64,000 bases of DNA from a virus, in the IMG/VR virus record IMGVR_UViG_3300042557_001040, positions 23,970-87,969 of that record; one strand, 5' to 3'. Within the stretch, counting starts at the first letter, position 1. Every line of letters starts with the position of its first letter. Below are positions 36,101-45,100 of the stretch, one piece after another. Both the position numbers and the translations under genes were made by a program. The notes beneath the pieces are model-generated. The model ran no database searches. It was given only the letters and a program-made list of their open reading frames with translations, and had not been told where the DNA came from.

Positions 36101-37141
36101 ATTATTAAAGAAATTAGAAGCAGTTTCTGCTAAATTAAGTCCTGCATTTAAAGCATAATTATATGCTCCTAACTTTTGAACAAATGTTTTATTTTTAAAA
36201 GGAGAAGTTGTGTCAAAATTTATATTTGAAATCGGTTCAGGCATTCCATAAGTCCCTGTTATAGGATTTCTAATAAAACCTTCTCCTAAATCAGTTTTTA
36301 CTTGAGGAGACGCAGGAATATTTGCTGAAGAAATCGGTTCACATTTTCCTGTAAAAGGATTTTTTTGTTGACCATCTGGACAAGTTTTTCCTAAAGATTG
36401 TGAAACACCTTGCTGAAAAGCAGAATTCATACCTTTAAAAGTAGGAGACATTTCAGTATTAAATGTGGGTTTTCCTGCTATACCAACAATACTATTTTGA
36501 TATTGTGCTTTTGGCAACCCCTTTCCTGTTATGCGCACTCTAACAGCTTCAGGTTCACCACCATATGCTTTTTGTTCAGATTTTCCTGGAGACACCCAAT
36601 CAAGAAAAGGAACAACATTATTGTATCCTGCTTCATATAATCTTTGACCTCTATTATATTGACCAAAAGGATTTAAAAAAAGTCCTGGGGTATGCAAACC
36701 AACTTTTTCTATACCTTTATTTAAAACTTTAGAAGGATAACGACCTGTTTTATCAACTGCCTGAAATACTTTTTTTCCAGCCAAATAAGGTACATCAATT
36801 AACTTAGCCCCCAAACCTTTAACACCTCCAATAACTTTTGGAGATTTTCCAATTTTTGTAATTTTTCCATAAATAGGAATTGAACCAAGAACATTCCAAG
36901 CAAGACCTAAAGTGTTTAATGCCTTATTTTTCCAACCAGGTTCATTTATTAATTTTCTAGCAGAAGAAGTTACATAAGGAAGATTTGATAAACCGGTGGG
37001 ATCAAAAAAAGAAATTAAATCATCTACATCATCTGGTTCATGCATAGCAAATTTTGTTATAGGCAAACCTAGGATAGGACCTGTGCCATAAAGTCCTTTT
37101 TGAGCTTTGGGAAGATCTTTACCTGTAATGCGTATCTTCAT
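33140..37141 (-). CDS. Ejected virion protein with transglycosylase-like segment
   Basis: A 1,333-residue protein. It opens with MKIRITGKDLPKAQKG and repeats this motif at L209 (RITGKGLPKAQ) and, in shorter form, at L885 (GGLPKYQG). Residues ~497-600 resemble a lysozyme/lytic transglycosylase: E503 in AATEKSKTGGRTQ, then GPEGQRATAMGRWGI, and a long helix with W and Y. Around 740-800 is a segment with an EF-hand-like DMDGDGMNE loop and the pattern GGKRHTQGGTPLNVPEG. The tail has Asn/Tyr-rich helices and many A-Y-G-G motifs. It lies in the cargo block and probably helps DNA or polymerase cross the cell envelope by opening peptidoglycan. Confidence 0.6.
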   Translation of the reverse strand: MKIRITGKDLPKAQKGLYGTGPILGLPITKFAMHEPDDVDDLISFFDPTGLSNLPYVTSSARKLINEPGWKNKALNTLGLAWNVLGSIPIYGKITKIGKSPKVIGGVKGLGAKLIDVPYLAGKKVFQAVDKTGRYPSKVLNKGIEKVGLHTPGLFLNPFGQYNRGQRLYEAGYNNVVPFLDWVSPGKSEQKAYGGEPEAVRVRITGKGLPKAQYQNSIVGIAGKPTFNTEMSPTFKGMNSAFQQGVSQSLGKTCPDGQQKNPFTGKCEPISSANIPASPQVKTDLGEGFIRNPITGTYGMPEPISNINFDTTSPFKNKTFVQKLGAYNYALNAGLNLAETASNFFNNKDVDRQFDLKYRRDMLPDNQLVEKRNKGMWTVNEGWQNPDLQYTVNQGQMTNQFHPRISYAEDGLQVPRQTGDLYLPSTPISLPADFFNVPVVQQKAPVPQSYSSGPVSSEASSHKFAPKGRKYNRNTIIDPSEITVLDANQMDADAVLDTLAATEKSKTGGRTQLVGPEGQRATAMGRWGIVEGTRKGLFNKHFKQSMSWNEFENAYNTDPNFERQVAKSLVNDLLPKYGSLIFGAWYDPTFTNNFLKGKTGVLNKIPREDYGNEITWGGYLKKAQDKYFRIKNNLPASEEGGETDEDMKIRILETPDSEETPSMSRVRIVGTPNQEMAYGGQSGYGFDLGQRNTYSKMTDNTYENASNTIQEVPREEANIEAEKGETAYGDMDGDGMNEHMKIGGKRHTQGGTPLNVPEGTFIYSDTKKMIIKDPNVLKMFGMSPSKKGYTPAEIAKKYDVNKYKAVLQDPYSDNISKNTAKKMIDNYEEKLAYLSVVQESMKGFPQGIPKVAENIMGGGMSQESPQPQQQSQEEMPQEEMRYGGLPKYQGTQNSQFPPEKEFDYNKRKIRAKFFPRASGVPGGYNPTPIKDLYEKPGVAGTSQTIAAGAAPSRGSSSFNRAFANARNQGLGTFVWNGKTYTTDLYDPKGKVVTTPGTEPEYVYTGDEPSTTPTGGGTGKIEEKPSDKKEEAPKVSPVQTNVPFMNPPYGWLPEDKLSALNALLNRSGIKKEPFDYVKATPYVPDVTLEDWKGAVQNVYQGVNTAARALQESLPGQSLAANLSYLQGQTGENVANIINGVNTRNLGVYNRYQENLANIMNNAAAYNANVVNTNRENRWNINDKYRREKRLADTALTQALGTGMTNAAKLYNMNITESPYYFINPKTGLLTFNPYGGRAAFEAMKRQELSGSTPENAKAYIDNYNQILQNIEGTPEEKHRAAQTILNNMIGRRSGYATTYPYNPSKNNTRIPVADADQQLSYAYGGYAYHNPFLR

Positions 37142-37148
37142 AAGTTTA

Positions 37149-38894
37149 TTAGATTACTTCAATTTTATAACCCATTTGCTTAAGTCTTTCCACTTCAGCT
37201 CTAGAAAGATCTCCTTCCCATCCCACTTCATAATCTTCAACTCCACCTCCTTCAGCATATCCATACTGTGACATCATGTCTTCATTACCAGCAGCCTTAA
37301 ACCTGCGCTCAGCTAACCACTGAGGCATTTGACCACCTTGCGCCATACCCATACCATACATTGCTTTATTGGGTCTATCTACAGGTTGATTAAACAGTCT
37401 TGGTATTTCAGAATGATAACCACCATATGCAAATTGACCATATTCAGGAATATATGTTCCTCCCCATTGACCACCATCATCAAACCTTAGTTTACTAAAA
37501 AGTTTTGCTGCTTTTCCTAATCCTTTAAGTTTTCCCAATTGTTGAAGAAGCTCACTTCCTTTAAAAGCTTCTTTTATTCTAGAGCCAAGGCCCAAAGCCT
37601 CTGCAGCTTCTGCAGCTTGAACAGGAATAGTAGAAGGAGCAATGGGCAGTGGTTTTCCCCAACGGGCAGCTGCCGCTCTTTGAGCATTAATAGATCTCAT
37701 AGCTGCTTTTTCTTCTTCTACAGCTTGCAAAGCTGCCCTCGCATCTCTATCAGCAGATAAAGATTGTGCAAGACGTTCTTCTCCTGCAGCTTCTTGGAGC
37801 ATTCTATTTGTTCTTACAACATTTTCAGCAGTGCCTGGTTTTGTAAAAGCCAATGCATTTGGAATCTCAGCTTGATCTAAAGCTTTTAATATATCTTTCT
37901 GACGTTTTGGTAATTTTTTATACCACTCTGAAGTAGTTTTAAGATCTTCAAGACTTTTACCCTGCACTTCTTTCAGTAACTCTTTAAAACCTTTACTGTC
38001 TAAACCCATTTTTGTTGCCATTTCCAACATCCTATTATAGTTTAAACGAGAGCTGCCAGGCATCATCATACTTTTTAATCTTGCTAATTCTTGAGGACTT
38101 GTATTTTTTAAATATCTTTTTCCTAAAGCATAAGCTGCCCCTAAACCCCCTATTCCTGTACCTGTTAACACTAAAGCAGAAGGATTTATTCCTCCTGAAG
38201 GACCTGTTTTTTTAGGGGTGGGTTTATTAGGAGAAGGTTTGGGAGTAGAAACAACATTACCACTACTGTCTATAGAAACTGTAGGAATTGAATCAGGAGA
38301 AGAAACAATAGGTGAAGGTGTCACAACAGGAGGAACAGAAACAGGGGCAACAGAAGATGAGTCTGAAGAAACAACTGTTGGGGGAATTATAGCTCCAGAT
38401 GTAGTTGAAACACTACTTTTATATTCTGATAAAAGATTTGGATTATTAGCAATACTGTTTATTAATTTTTTATTTTGTTGTGCAGTGCCTCTATAGTTAC
38501 TAATACCTGCCGCTTGTGCAAGTTTTTTTCTAAAACTATATCCTGATTGTTTTCCTTGAGCACCTAAAAAATCAACAACACTAACTCCTTCATATGGATT
38601 TATACTAAAATTAGGAGGAGGAGGTGGTGGCGCAACAGTATATGATGCTTGTGTGTAAGGAGCAGCTGCCATTTGTTGTGCGGCTGCTTGTTGATAAGGA
38701 TTAGATTGAGTGACTGGTAACTGACTTAACCAATAATCCATTGCTTCTTGCCAACTTTCATAGTCGGGGTAGTCTTGTTCTTGGGGAGCACCATAACCAC
38801 CACCATTTTGATACCAAAGTGGGCCTGAGTTTGTAGAACCTTGATAGTTGCCGCCATGTGCCATATAAGGCATGTAATCATAAAAACTGTACAT
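37149..38894 (-). CDS. Virion-associated Pro/Ala/Gly-rich protein
   Basis: A 581-residue protein starting at ATG 38894. Residues 1-100 are Tyr/Gln/Pro-rich with a PPPPPP run; residues ~100-160 contain a distinct motif (VVDFLGAQG...GYSFRKKLAQAAGI..YRGTAQQN) seen in Bacteroidota-linked surface or phage proteins. A Ser/Pro/Val linker (~165-230) leads to an apolar Gly-rich stretch (LVLTGTGIGGLGAAYALG) that could span a membrane, then long Ala-rich helices. The C-terminus has repeated x-G-G motifs (DDGGQWGG, FAYGGYH, MAQGGQ, YAEGGG) that also occur in the proteins on both sides. It is probably an ejected or tail-associated protein; no enzyme motif. Confidence 0.55.
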   Translation of the reverse strand: MYSFYDYMPYMAHGGNYQGSTNSGPLWYQNGGGYGAPQEQDYPDYESWQEAMDYWLSQLPVTQSNPYQQAAAQQMAAAPYTQASYTVAPPPPPPNFSINPYEGVSVVDFLGAQGKQSGYSFRKKLAQAAGISNYRGTAQQNKKLINSIANNPNLLSEYKSSVSTTSGAIIPPTVVSSDSSSVAPVSVPPVVTPSPIVSSPDSIPTVSIDSSGNVVSTPKPSPNKPTPKKTGPSGGINPSALVLTGTGIGGLGAAYALGKRYLKNTSPQELARLKSMMMPGSSRLNYNRMLEMATKMGLDSKGFKELLKEVQGKSLEDLKTTSEWYKKLPKRQKDILKALDQAEIPNALAFTKPGTAENVVRTNRMLQEAAGEERLAQSLSADRDARAALQAVEEEKAAMRSINAQRAAAARWGKPLPIAPSTIPVQAAEAAEALGLGSRIKEAFKGSELLQQLGKLKGLGKAAKLFSKLRFDDGGQWGGTYIPEYGQFAYGGYHSEIPRLFNQPVDRPNKAMYGMGMAQGGQMPQWLAERRFKAAGNEDMMSQYGYAEGGGVEDYEVGWEGDLSRAEVERLKQMGYKIEVI

Positions 38895-38981
38895 AAGAAT
38901 TAGTTTTATGTGCTTTTAGAGAAGCACTATTTGTAATATAATTTAAGCTTTTTTGTTAACATTTTAAAATTTATTATTCAT

Positions 38982-38999
38982 TTAAACTTTTAACGTTTA
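38982..38999 (-). promoter_or_regulatory. Recurrent 18-nt element at a gene 3' end
   Basis: The - strand reads TAAACGTTAAAAGTTTAA, one base different from the copy at 49373-49390. The TAA stop of the 1,046-aa gene lies inside it (38990-38992). The 95-nt gap that follows also holds a small hairpin (GTGCTT at 38910-38915 with AAGCAC at 38922-38927) about 16 nt before the ATG of the 581-aa gene. Its role is unknown; its recurrence in the wider gaps of the left-pointing block suggests a transcription or processing signal. Confidence 0.4.
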
Positions 39000-41900
39000 A
39001 CTCCTCCTTTCTTATAATAATATTGTAAGAGTGGTCCTCCTTTTTCAGGAAGTTGTGGTATGGATATATCTCCACCATTTCTTTTTTGTGGTTTAAATTT
39101 TGGGTTATTTGGATTAAAATCGTTAAAATCATTTGTGTTCCATATTCTACCATACCAGGTATCATAATAATCACTATTAGGAACTCCGGGAGCAGGATTA
39201 TTTATATTTTGATAATACCAATCTCTTCCTCTATTTAAAAATTGTCTACGAGTATTAGCAGGTAATTTATTTATTTCTGGAGAATATTGATTCCAAATTG
39301 CATCTAATTCTGGTTTTTTCTTTGCCCACTTTCCTGGCTCTTTATTCATATCTATATTAAAAGACCCTCTATTAGGAATACCCTCTTGCCCTTTAGACTT
39401 TAAATACTGATCTAACATGTAGATTCTAGGATCACGTCCAGAATTGAATATAAAATCCATTGCTTCTGCTGATTCCATTGCACTAGCATTAGGCATAATT
39501 TTTTTAACTTCTGGATATATTTTATTCATTAACATATTCATATACTTAGAATCAGCATACTCAGGAAGAGGTGCTCCACCTGGCCCTCCTCTTAGCTGTT
39601 CATAACTAAGTATTTTACCTGCTTGATGTCTTACACTATCTTGTGTAGTTAAATCCTTACCTGTTTGTGCTTTTGGTAATTTTAATGTAGATATATCTCC
39701 ACCATTATTAAATGTAGGAACACCATATCCTTTGTTGTAATAGTATCTATTAGCTTGACCACCTTCAGCAAACTTAGATATACCACCACTGTATGAATTG
39801 CTATCTCTATCTCTTCTATTCTGTCTAATTACAGCATCTAAGCTTAAAGGTTGTCTTGGGTTCACTGAACCACCATTTTTAAAATGATAGTTCAAACCTG
39901 CACTAAAAGAAGGTTGAAATTGATTTATCCCTGCAATAGGAACTCTAACATTTGTAATATTAGCTCCACCTGTAAAACCAAATCTATTGTTAAGTCTTAA
40001 ATTTCCTTGTGCACCTGCTCCTAAAATGTTTGTATAAAAATCAGGTTGCATTGCATATAGATATGGATTTATTCTGTTTTCATTTGGTTTTTTAATAATA
40101 GGGAGATTTAAAGAAACTGCATTAGAACCTCCAACTTGAAATATTTCTCCATGATTCATCTTACCAGCATAGTAATCTGCTAAAGGCCCACCATATGCTT
40201 TATTTAAAGGATATTCTGTAAACTTTGTTGCTCCAGGAAATGTATGATTACCTGTGTTTGGATTAATCACTCTTGATTCTCCCACATCAGGAACTACATA
40301 TAAAGGAATGTCTCCATATCCATGAGTAGCCATTGTATTCCCTTGTATCTCTGTTATCTTACCAGGATGGGCCCATTGTCCTCTGTTATCTTTTATTACA
40401 CCACCTTGCTTCTTTTTTTGTGCATTATAACCAGCTGATAATAAACCTGTTCCAATTCCTACGCCTGCTGCTGTTTTCCCTACTTTAGACCAATCTATTT
40501 TTCTTGGTCCTTCCACCCATTTATCAGCTTGAATTATTCCTTGTTCAGGATTAAAAAAACTAAACTTAGGTCTGTATTGTGGGATAGCGGTTTGTTGTAT
40601 ATATCCACCTAAAGGATTTCCAGGAACAGGGTTTTCATAAGTCATCTTGCCCTTAAAGAAATATTCTGGATAATTAGTAGCGTGATAAAGTTCTTCTCCA
40701 TAAGGAACATTCTGCGGTATTCTTGGATCAGTACCTGACATATGAGGATATTGATCTTCCAATAATGTAGAAAGTTTATACTGTTGCTCTGTACCTTTTC
40801 CATATCTAGGATCTATTTCAGGATATATTTCATAACTACGAGCTTCCCCTGGAGCATTGCCTTTTATAAACCAACCTCCCATATCTTGACCTTCATAAGG
40901 ATACCAAGCACCTTTACTTTTTCCAGAGTTAGTACCAGAACTTTTATAAAAGTGTTGAAACTCTCCTTTATCATTTACTAAGTTCATAATATCTCTGGGC
41001 TTACGACCTTCTTTTCCTGCTGTAAATTTATTTACTATGTGCCAGTTTTCATCTCCAGTATTTAAACTACCATATGTATTAATTTTATTTCCTTTAAATT
41101 CAATATGACTTGTTGAACCGTCTGCGTTTTTTACAACTTGAAACTTATTAGAGTATTGAGTGCCACCAGGAACAAATCTAGATTCTCCAGGTTTAGTAAA
41201 ATATTGTTTAGGATCAGTAAACATTTGTTTTACATCACCTAAAAATCCTGCTTGTTTAGGAACAACTTTATTTGCAGAAGGACTTCCAAGTGTAGGTCTA
41301 TTTAAATCTTGCCAATAATCTCTAGAATGTTTTCTAAGACCACTTGTATATTTTCCATACTCTTCTTTAGACATGTCCCTTATGATTTTGGGCTCTAATT
41401 CTTTAGGAAGTTCTTTATATGAAGCTTTTCCAAATTTCCCAACATCATTTAAATATGTTTTAACAAGATCATCTATTTTTCTTCCAGGAAATGATTCGGT
41501 TATTTTTTTAACAAAATTTGGCTCATCCTGCCAGTTAATAGGTCCTCTTGTAATAGATATGCTTGATGAAGGTTTAGGAAGAGCCGCTGATTTCATAGAA
41601 TTAACGAAAGGAACTTTTAAACCTCTAAATTCACCTAACATAGGTAACACTGAAGCAGCATTTAATCCTGCTTGTAAAAATTCTCCTTTAGCTACATTAC
41701 CAGGTATAGACACTGCAGCATTTATATATCCAAAAGGATTAATCATGTTTACAGCATGTTCGTATGGGTTAATCTCACCTCTTTCAAAATTTTCTGGAAT
41801 ATCTTGTCCTTTAAGTTTATATTTTAAAGCAGTCATAGGATTAGCTGCAATAGCCAATGCTCTAGAAGCTGTAGATTGTTTTGGACCAGCAGCTCTAATT

Positions 41901-42130
41901 TCCCCTTGCTTTTCTCTTCTAGCATTTAGTTCTTTTTGTCTATTAGCCTCAGCAACTTTTAATAGGTCCGCAGGTTTTTGTGTATAAGAATCAGAAGTTC
42001 TTTGTTGAGCACTTTTAAGACCAGCCATCTGCTCATCAAGAGATTTTCTTTGTATAGGAACTTGTCCCGCACCCTGATATTTAGGAAGCTTCTTATAATA
42101 ATATTGCTGAAGGATGGAATCTTTTCTCAT
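38990..42130 (-). CDS. Ejected virion protein with lysozyme-like C-terminus
   Basis: A 1,046-residue protein overlapping the end of the muzzle-like gene by 4 nt. It begins with a YYYKKLPKYQGAG motif (L15) and repeats LPKAQTG at L818. The middle includes the segment NRGQWAHPGKITEI...MATHGYGDIPLYVVPD, a pattern I associate with Bacteroidota phage virion proteins. Residues ~690-755 alternate polar and apolar residues, with a final LNYHF like an outer-membrane beta-strand. Residues ~840-1000 (SYEQLRGGPGGAPLP, AEAMDFIFNSGRDPRIY, RRQFLNRGRDWYY) look like a lysozyme-type peptidoglycan hydrolase. It ends with GG-rich tails. It is likely to be packaged and to help in envelope penetration. Confidence 0.6.
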   Translation of the reverse strand: MRKDSILQQYYYKKLPKYQGAGQVPIQRKSLDEQMAGLKSAQQRTSDSYTQKPADLLKVAEANRQKELNARREKQGEIRAAGPKQSTASRALAIAANPMTALKYKLKGQDIPENFERGEINPYEHAVNMINPFGYINAAVSIPGNVAKGEFLQAGLNAASVLPMLGEFRGLKVPFVNSMKSAALPKPSSSISITRGPINWQDEPNFVKKITESFPGRKIDDLVKTYLNDVGKFGKASYKELPKELEPKIIRDMSKEEYGKYTSGLRKHSRDYWQDLNRPTLGSPSANKVVPKQAGFLGDVKQMFTDPKQYFTKPGESRFVPGGTQYSNKFQVVKNADGSTSHIEFKGNKINTYGSLNTGDENWHIVNKFTAGKEGRKPRDIMNLVNDKGEFQHFYKSSGTNSGKSKGAWYPYEGQDMGGWFIKGNAPGEARSYEIYPEIDPRYGKGTEQQYKLSTLLEDQYPHMSGTDPRIPQNVPYGEELYHATNYPEYFFKGKMTYENPVPGNPLGGYIQQTAIPQYRPKFSFFNPEQGIIQADKWVEGPRKIDWSKVGKTAAGVGIGTGLLSAGYNAQKKKQGGVIKDNRGQWAHPGKITEIQGNTMATHGYGDIPLYVVPDVGESRVINPNTGNHTFPGATKFTEYPLNKAYGGPLADYYAGKMNHGEIFQVGGSNAVSLNLPIIKKPNENRINPYLYAMQPDFYTNILGAGAQGNLRLNNRFGFTGGANITNVRVPIAGINQFQPSFSAGLNYHFKNGGSVNPRQPLSLDAVIRQNRRDRDSNSYSGGISKFAEGGQANRYYYNKGYGVPTFNNGGDISTLKLPKAQTGKDLTTQDSVRHQAGKILSYEQLRGGPGGAPLPEYADSKYMNMLMNKIYPEVKKIMPNASAMESAEAMDFIFNSGRDPRIYMLDQYLKSKGQEGIPNRGSFNIDMNKEPGKWAKKKPELDAIWNQYSPEINKLPANTRRQFLNRGRDWYYQNINNPAPGVPNSDYYDTWYGRIWNTNDFNDFNPNNPKFKPQKRNGGDISIPQLPEKGGPLLQYYYKKGGVKR

Positions 42131-45100
42131 CTGAAGGACTGTTGTATTTTCTGATTAGAAAATTTAAATAAATACTTTATGTTTCCATTTATCTTGGCTC
42201 TTAGAAACACATGATTAACATGATGTCTAAACTTTTTACGCTCTAATGGTGACTTATCATAATTGATATAGTCAGGGTTGATATTAAACTTATATCCATT
42301 GGCTTCTGTAATAAACATTGGAATATTTGCAGGGTCTGGAAGATTTGGAGGATTAAACTCACTTCTATCTTTTGTAATGTCCCAAAACTGATTAAACCTG
42401 TATTTGTTTTCTTCTTTTGCGTAAAGAATATCTATATAGTCTGTTTTTACAGAAGGATAGTTTAAAAGAGCTAAAGGATTGTTCTTTGGTTTAATATTAA
42501 GTTGTAAAGTTCCAGATATTTGTTCTGAATTATATATTACAGCCTCATCAAAGTTTCTGTCTAATACATGAAACTTATCTCTACAGTCATTGTAAAACTT
42601 ATACGCTTCCAATACATATTCAATGCTTCTTGTTGTTGTCACTGTCTGCCCTGTAGAAGAAACAAATTCAATTTCCCAAGGATGACTCACGCCATAAAAA
42701 TTACAGTAGTCATCACACCTCACATTATGCTTCCATATAGAATCAACATTTACAGACATAAAGTGATTCTTGCTAGGAATTAAAAATGTAGGAATCCAGT
42801 CATGGAAACTAATCCATGCTTTTGATTTAGGGTCATAGCTTATTGTAAAACTTGCATCTTCAAAAGCCCGTTCATCTCCAAGATTATAATATTCGTTTTT
42901 AACATTGTCATAAAATGTATTGCTTGCTTCTTGATAAACTAAAGATATTTTAGGCTTATAATCTTTTTTTGTAATGTATATGATTTCATTTGTGTTATCA
43001 TATATCATATGAACTCCAATGCCAACAACAGAATTATCAAAGTATTTATATTCAGGAAACACTTTAAGAAGTTGAGACGGAAGATATTTAGCAAACCACC
43101 ATTTCATCCCTCCATTTGAGATTTCAATTAACCCTCCACCGCCATATTGGAAAACTTTTCCTTGGTTTTGACTCACCCAGAAAATTCCGTGGTTAGTACC
43201 AAGTTGAGCATATCTATTCTGGCAAGAACCATATTCATAATATTCATCTGCATTAACTATTGCTTGAAGCTGTTTTGCATCACTAAATAATTTACCATCA
43301 CCAATTGTTATTCTTGCTCCAGTGCCATCTAACTTAAGTTCTTCTGTACCAATAAATTGATAAGGACTTTGAGACCTTAGCATAAATAAAGAACCTGTTT
43401 TATTTAAATTTTTAACAGCGGTTATTGGTGAAGGAAAATCATAATAGTTATTTGCCAAGAAAACTCGCCAGTTATCTTTTTTAGATATATCACTTTGACT
43501 TAAGGAATAAATTATTCTACTTGGGTTATACGCATAACAAGTGCTAGCCACTGCAGGATCATAGTCTCTAGGAAGAACATTGCCCCAACTTATATTGCTG
43601 CTAAATAAGTTGTTAACGCTTAGAGATTGTTCATATTTATAATAATTGCCACTCTTAATGATATCACTTCTAAACATGATTCCCAAGTCAGTAAATCTAT
43701 ATGGGTCATAATGACGTTTTTCTGTTGCGTCTTCCCAATCTCTATAAGCAAGGTTGATTTCTGATTCTACAAAAAAGTCTCTAACGCCAGAGTTAAATAA
43801 ATAAAAGTAACCACGATCTATATAAAACCCTTTTGCTTGCTCTCCATCTAAAGATTTATATTTAGAAGCAACAGCTATAAACTCTGAATGAGATTCATTT
43901 GTGTTCACCCAATATCTAGGATAGGGTACATTTATATGTAAAGTGTAATCATATTCATAGTTGTCAACTTCATTAAACAACCAATCTGTAAAGAAGAACA
44001 TGCTGTTTTTTTCTGTAAACCTGTTAACATAAACATCCCCACCAAAGTAGACTGGAGATCTAAATTTCATATTTGCAACAGGCATTGTTTCTTCAGTACA
44101 ATTAGAAATAACTAATTGCTTAATGGAATCAATTTGACCATACTGGGAAGGCAAAGAAACTTTTAAAGCCCCGTAGTATGATGATATATTTCTTGTTACA
44201 TTTGTATTCAATGTATACCCAACATCACTCATCCTCACTCTACTATTATCAACATTAAGTGGTTTATCAAGTGTACCATCTATTTCAAAAGCTAAAAAAC
44301 TACTTCTGTTAAGATTGTTAATTTGGTAGGAAGGATTAAATGCCTGTACATGAGAACCAACATATGTAGAAGTTACTATTTTTCTTCTTCTATTACCTTC
44401 TTTATTTAATACAGATTCATCGTATAATCCATGAGAGTTATACTGAGCAGCATATTGTCTCTTTGGTATAAAACCCACTATAATGTTATATAACTGCTGT
44501 TGTTGTGCCGATAACTTTAAAGCAGACATTGCTACTGTTAATGTTATATTTGTAGCTTTAATTATATTATTTTCAACAGTTCTAGTAGTAGCTGCTGCAT
44601 TACCAAGTGTTGCTCCAGTTGTAGAATCTACTATTCCTGGAGTAGACCCAAATCCTCCTCCAAGTGTACCAGTACCAGGAAGGATTACACCATAAAAAGC
44701 ATCTGGTTTACGTTTAGTTAACAAATCTGTTGTAAGAGGAATATCACTCGTAGCTCCCAAAATAATAGAAGAATCTGCACCAAGCCCCACCGCAACAGAA
44801 TTTGCTATTACATTAAGTGAGGCAACAATTGTAGAAATAACAGTAACTTTTTTACTTGGTATTTTAAATTTAGGATGTTTGTAAGGAGTTGTAAAGTATC
44901 CTGTAGATTTACCATAAACTTCCTGATACACCTTTACCTCCACCGCATTTAAATACGGATTACTAAATGTTACATCAGGACCATGAAAAGAAAAAATATT
45001 GTCTTTATATGTTGTAAGAGGAGGACTTGTTACAGGACTTTTACCATTGTTTCCTAATTGAGCAGCTGCTGTTAAATACAAATCATTTCCCAAATCATTA

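Noticed and set aside
37910-37940. KKLPKRQK in the 581-aa protein as another LPKxQ motif
   Set aside because: It is within a charged helix and lacks the Gly/Tyr context of the other copies.
38974-39174. 66-aa - strand ORF overlapping the end of the 1,046-aa gene
   Set aside because: It lies almost wholly inside a gene with clear protein motifs in another frame and has low-complexity content.
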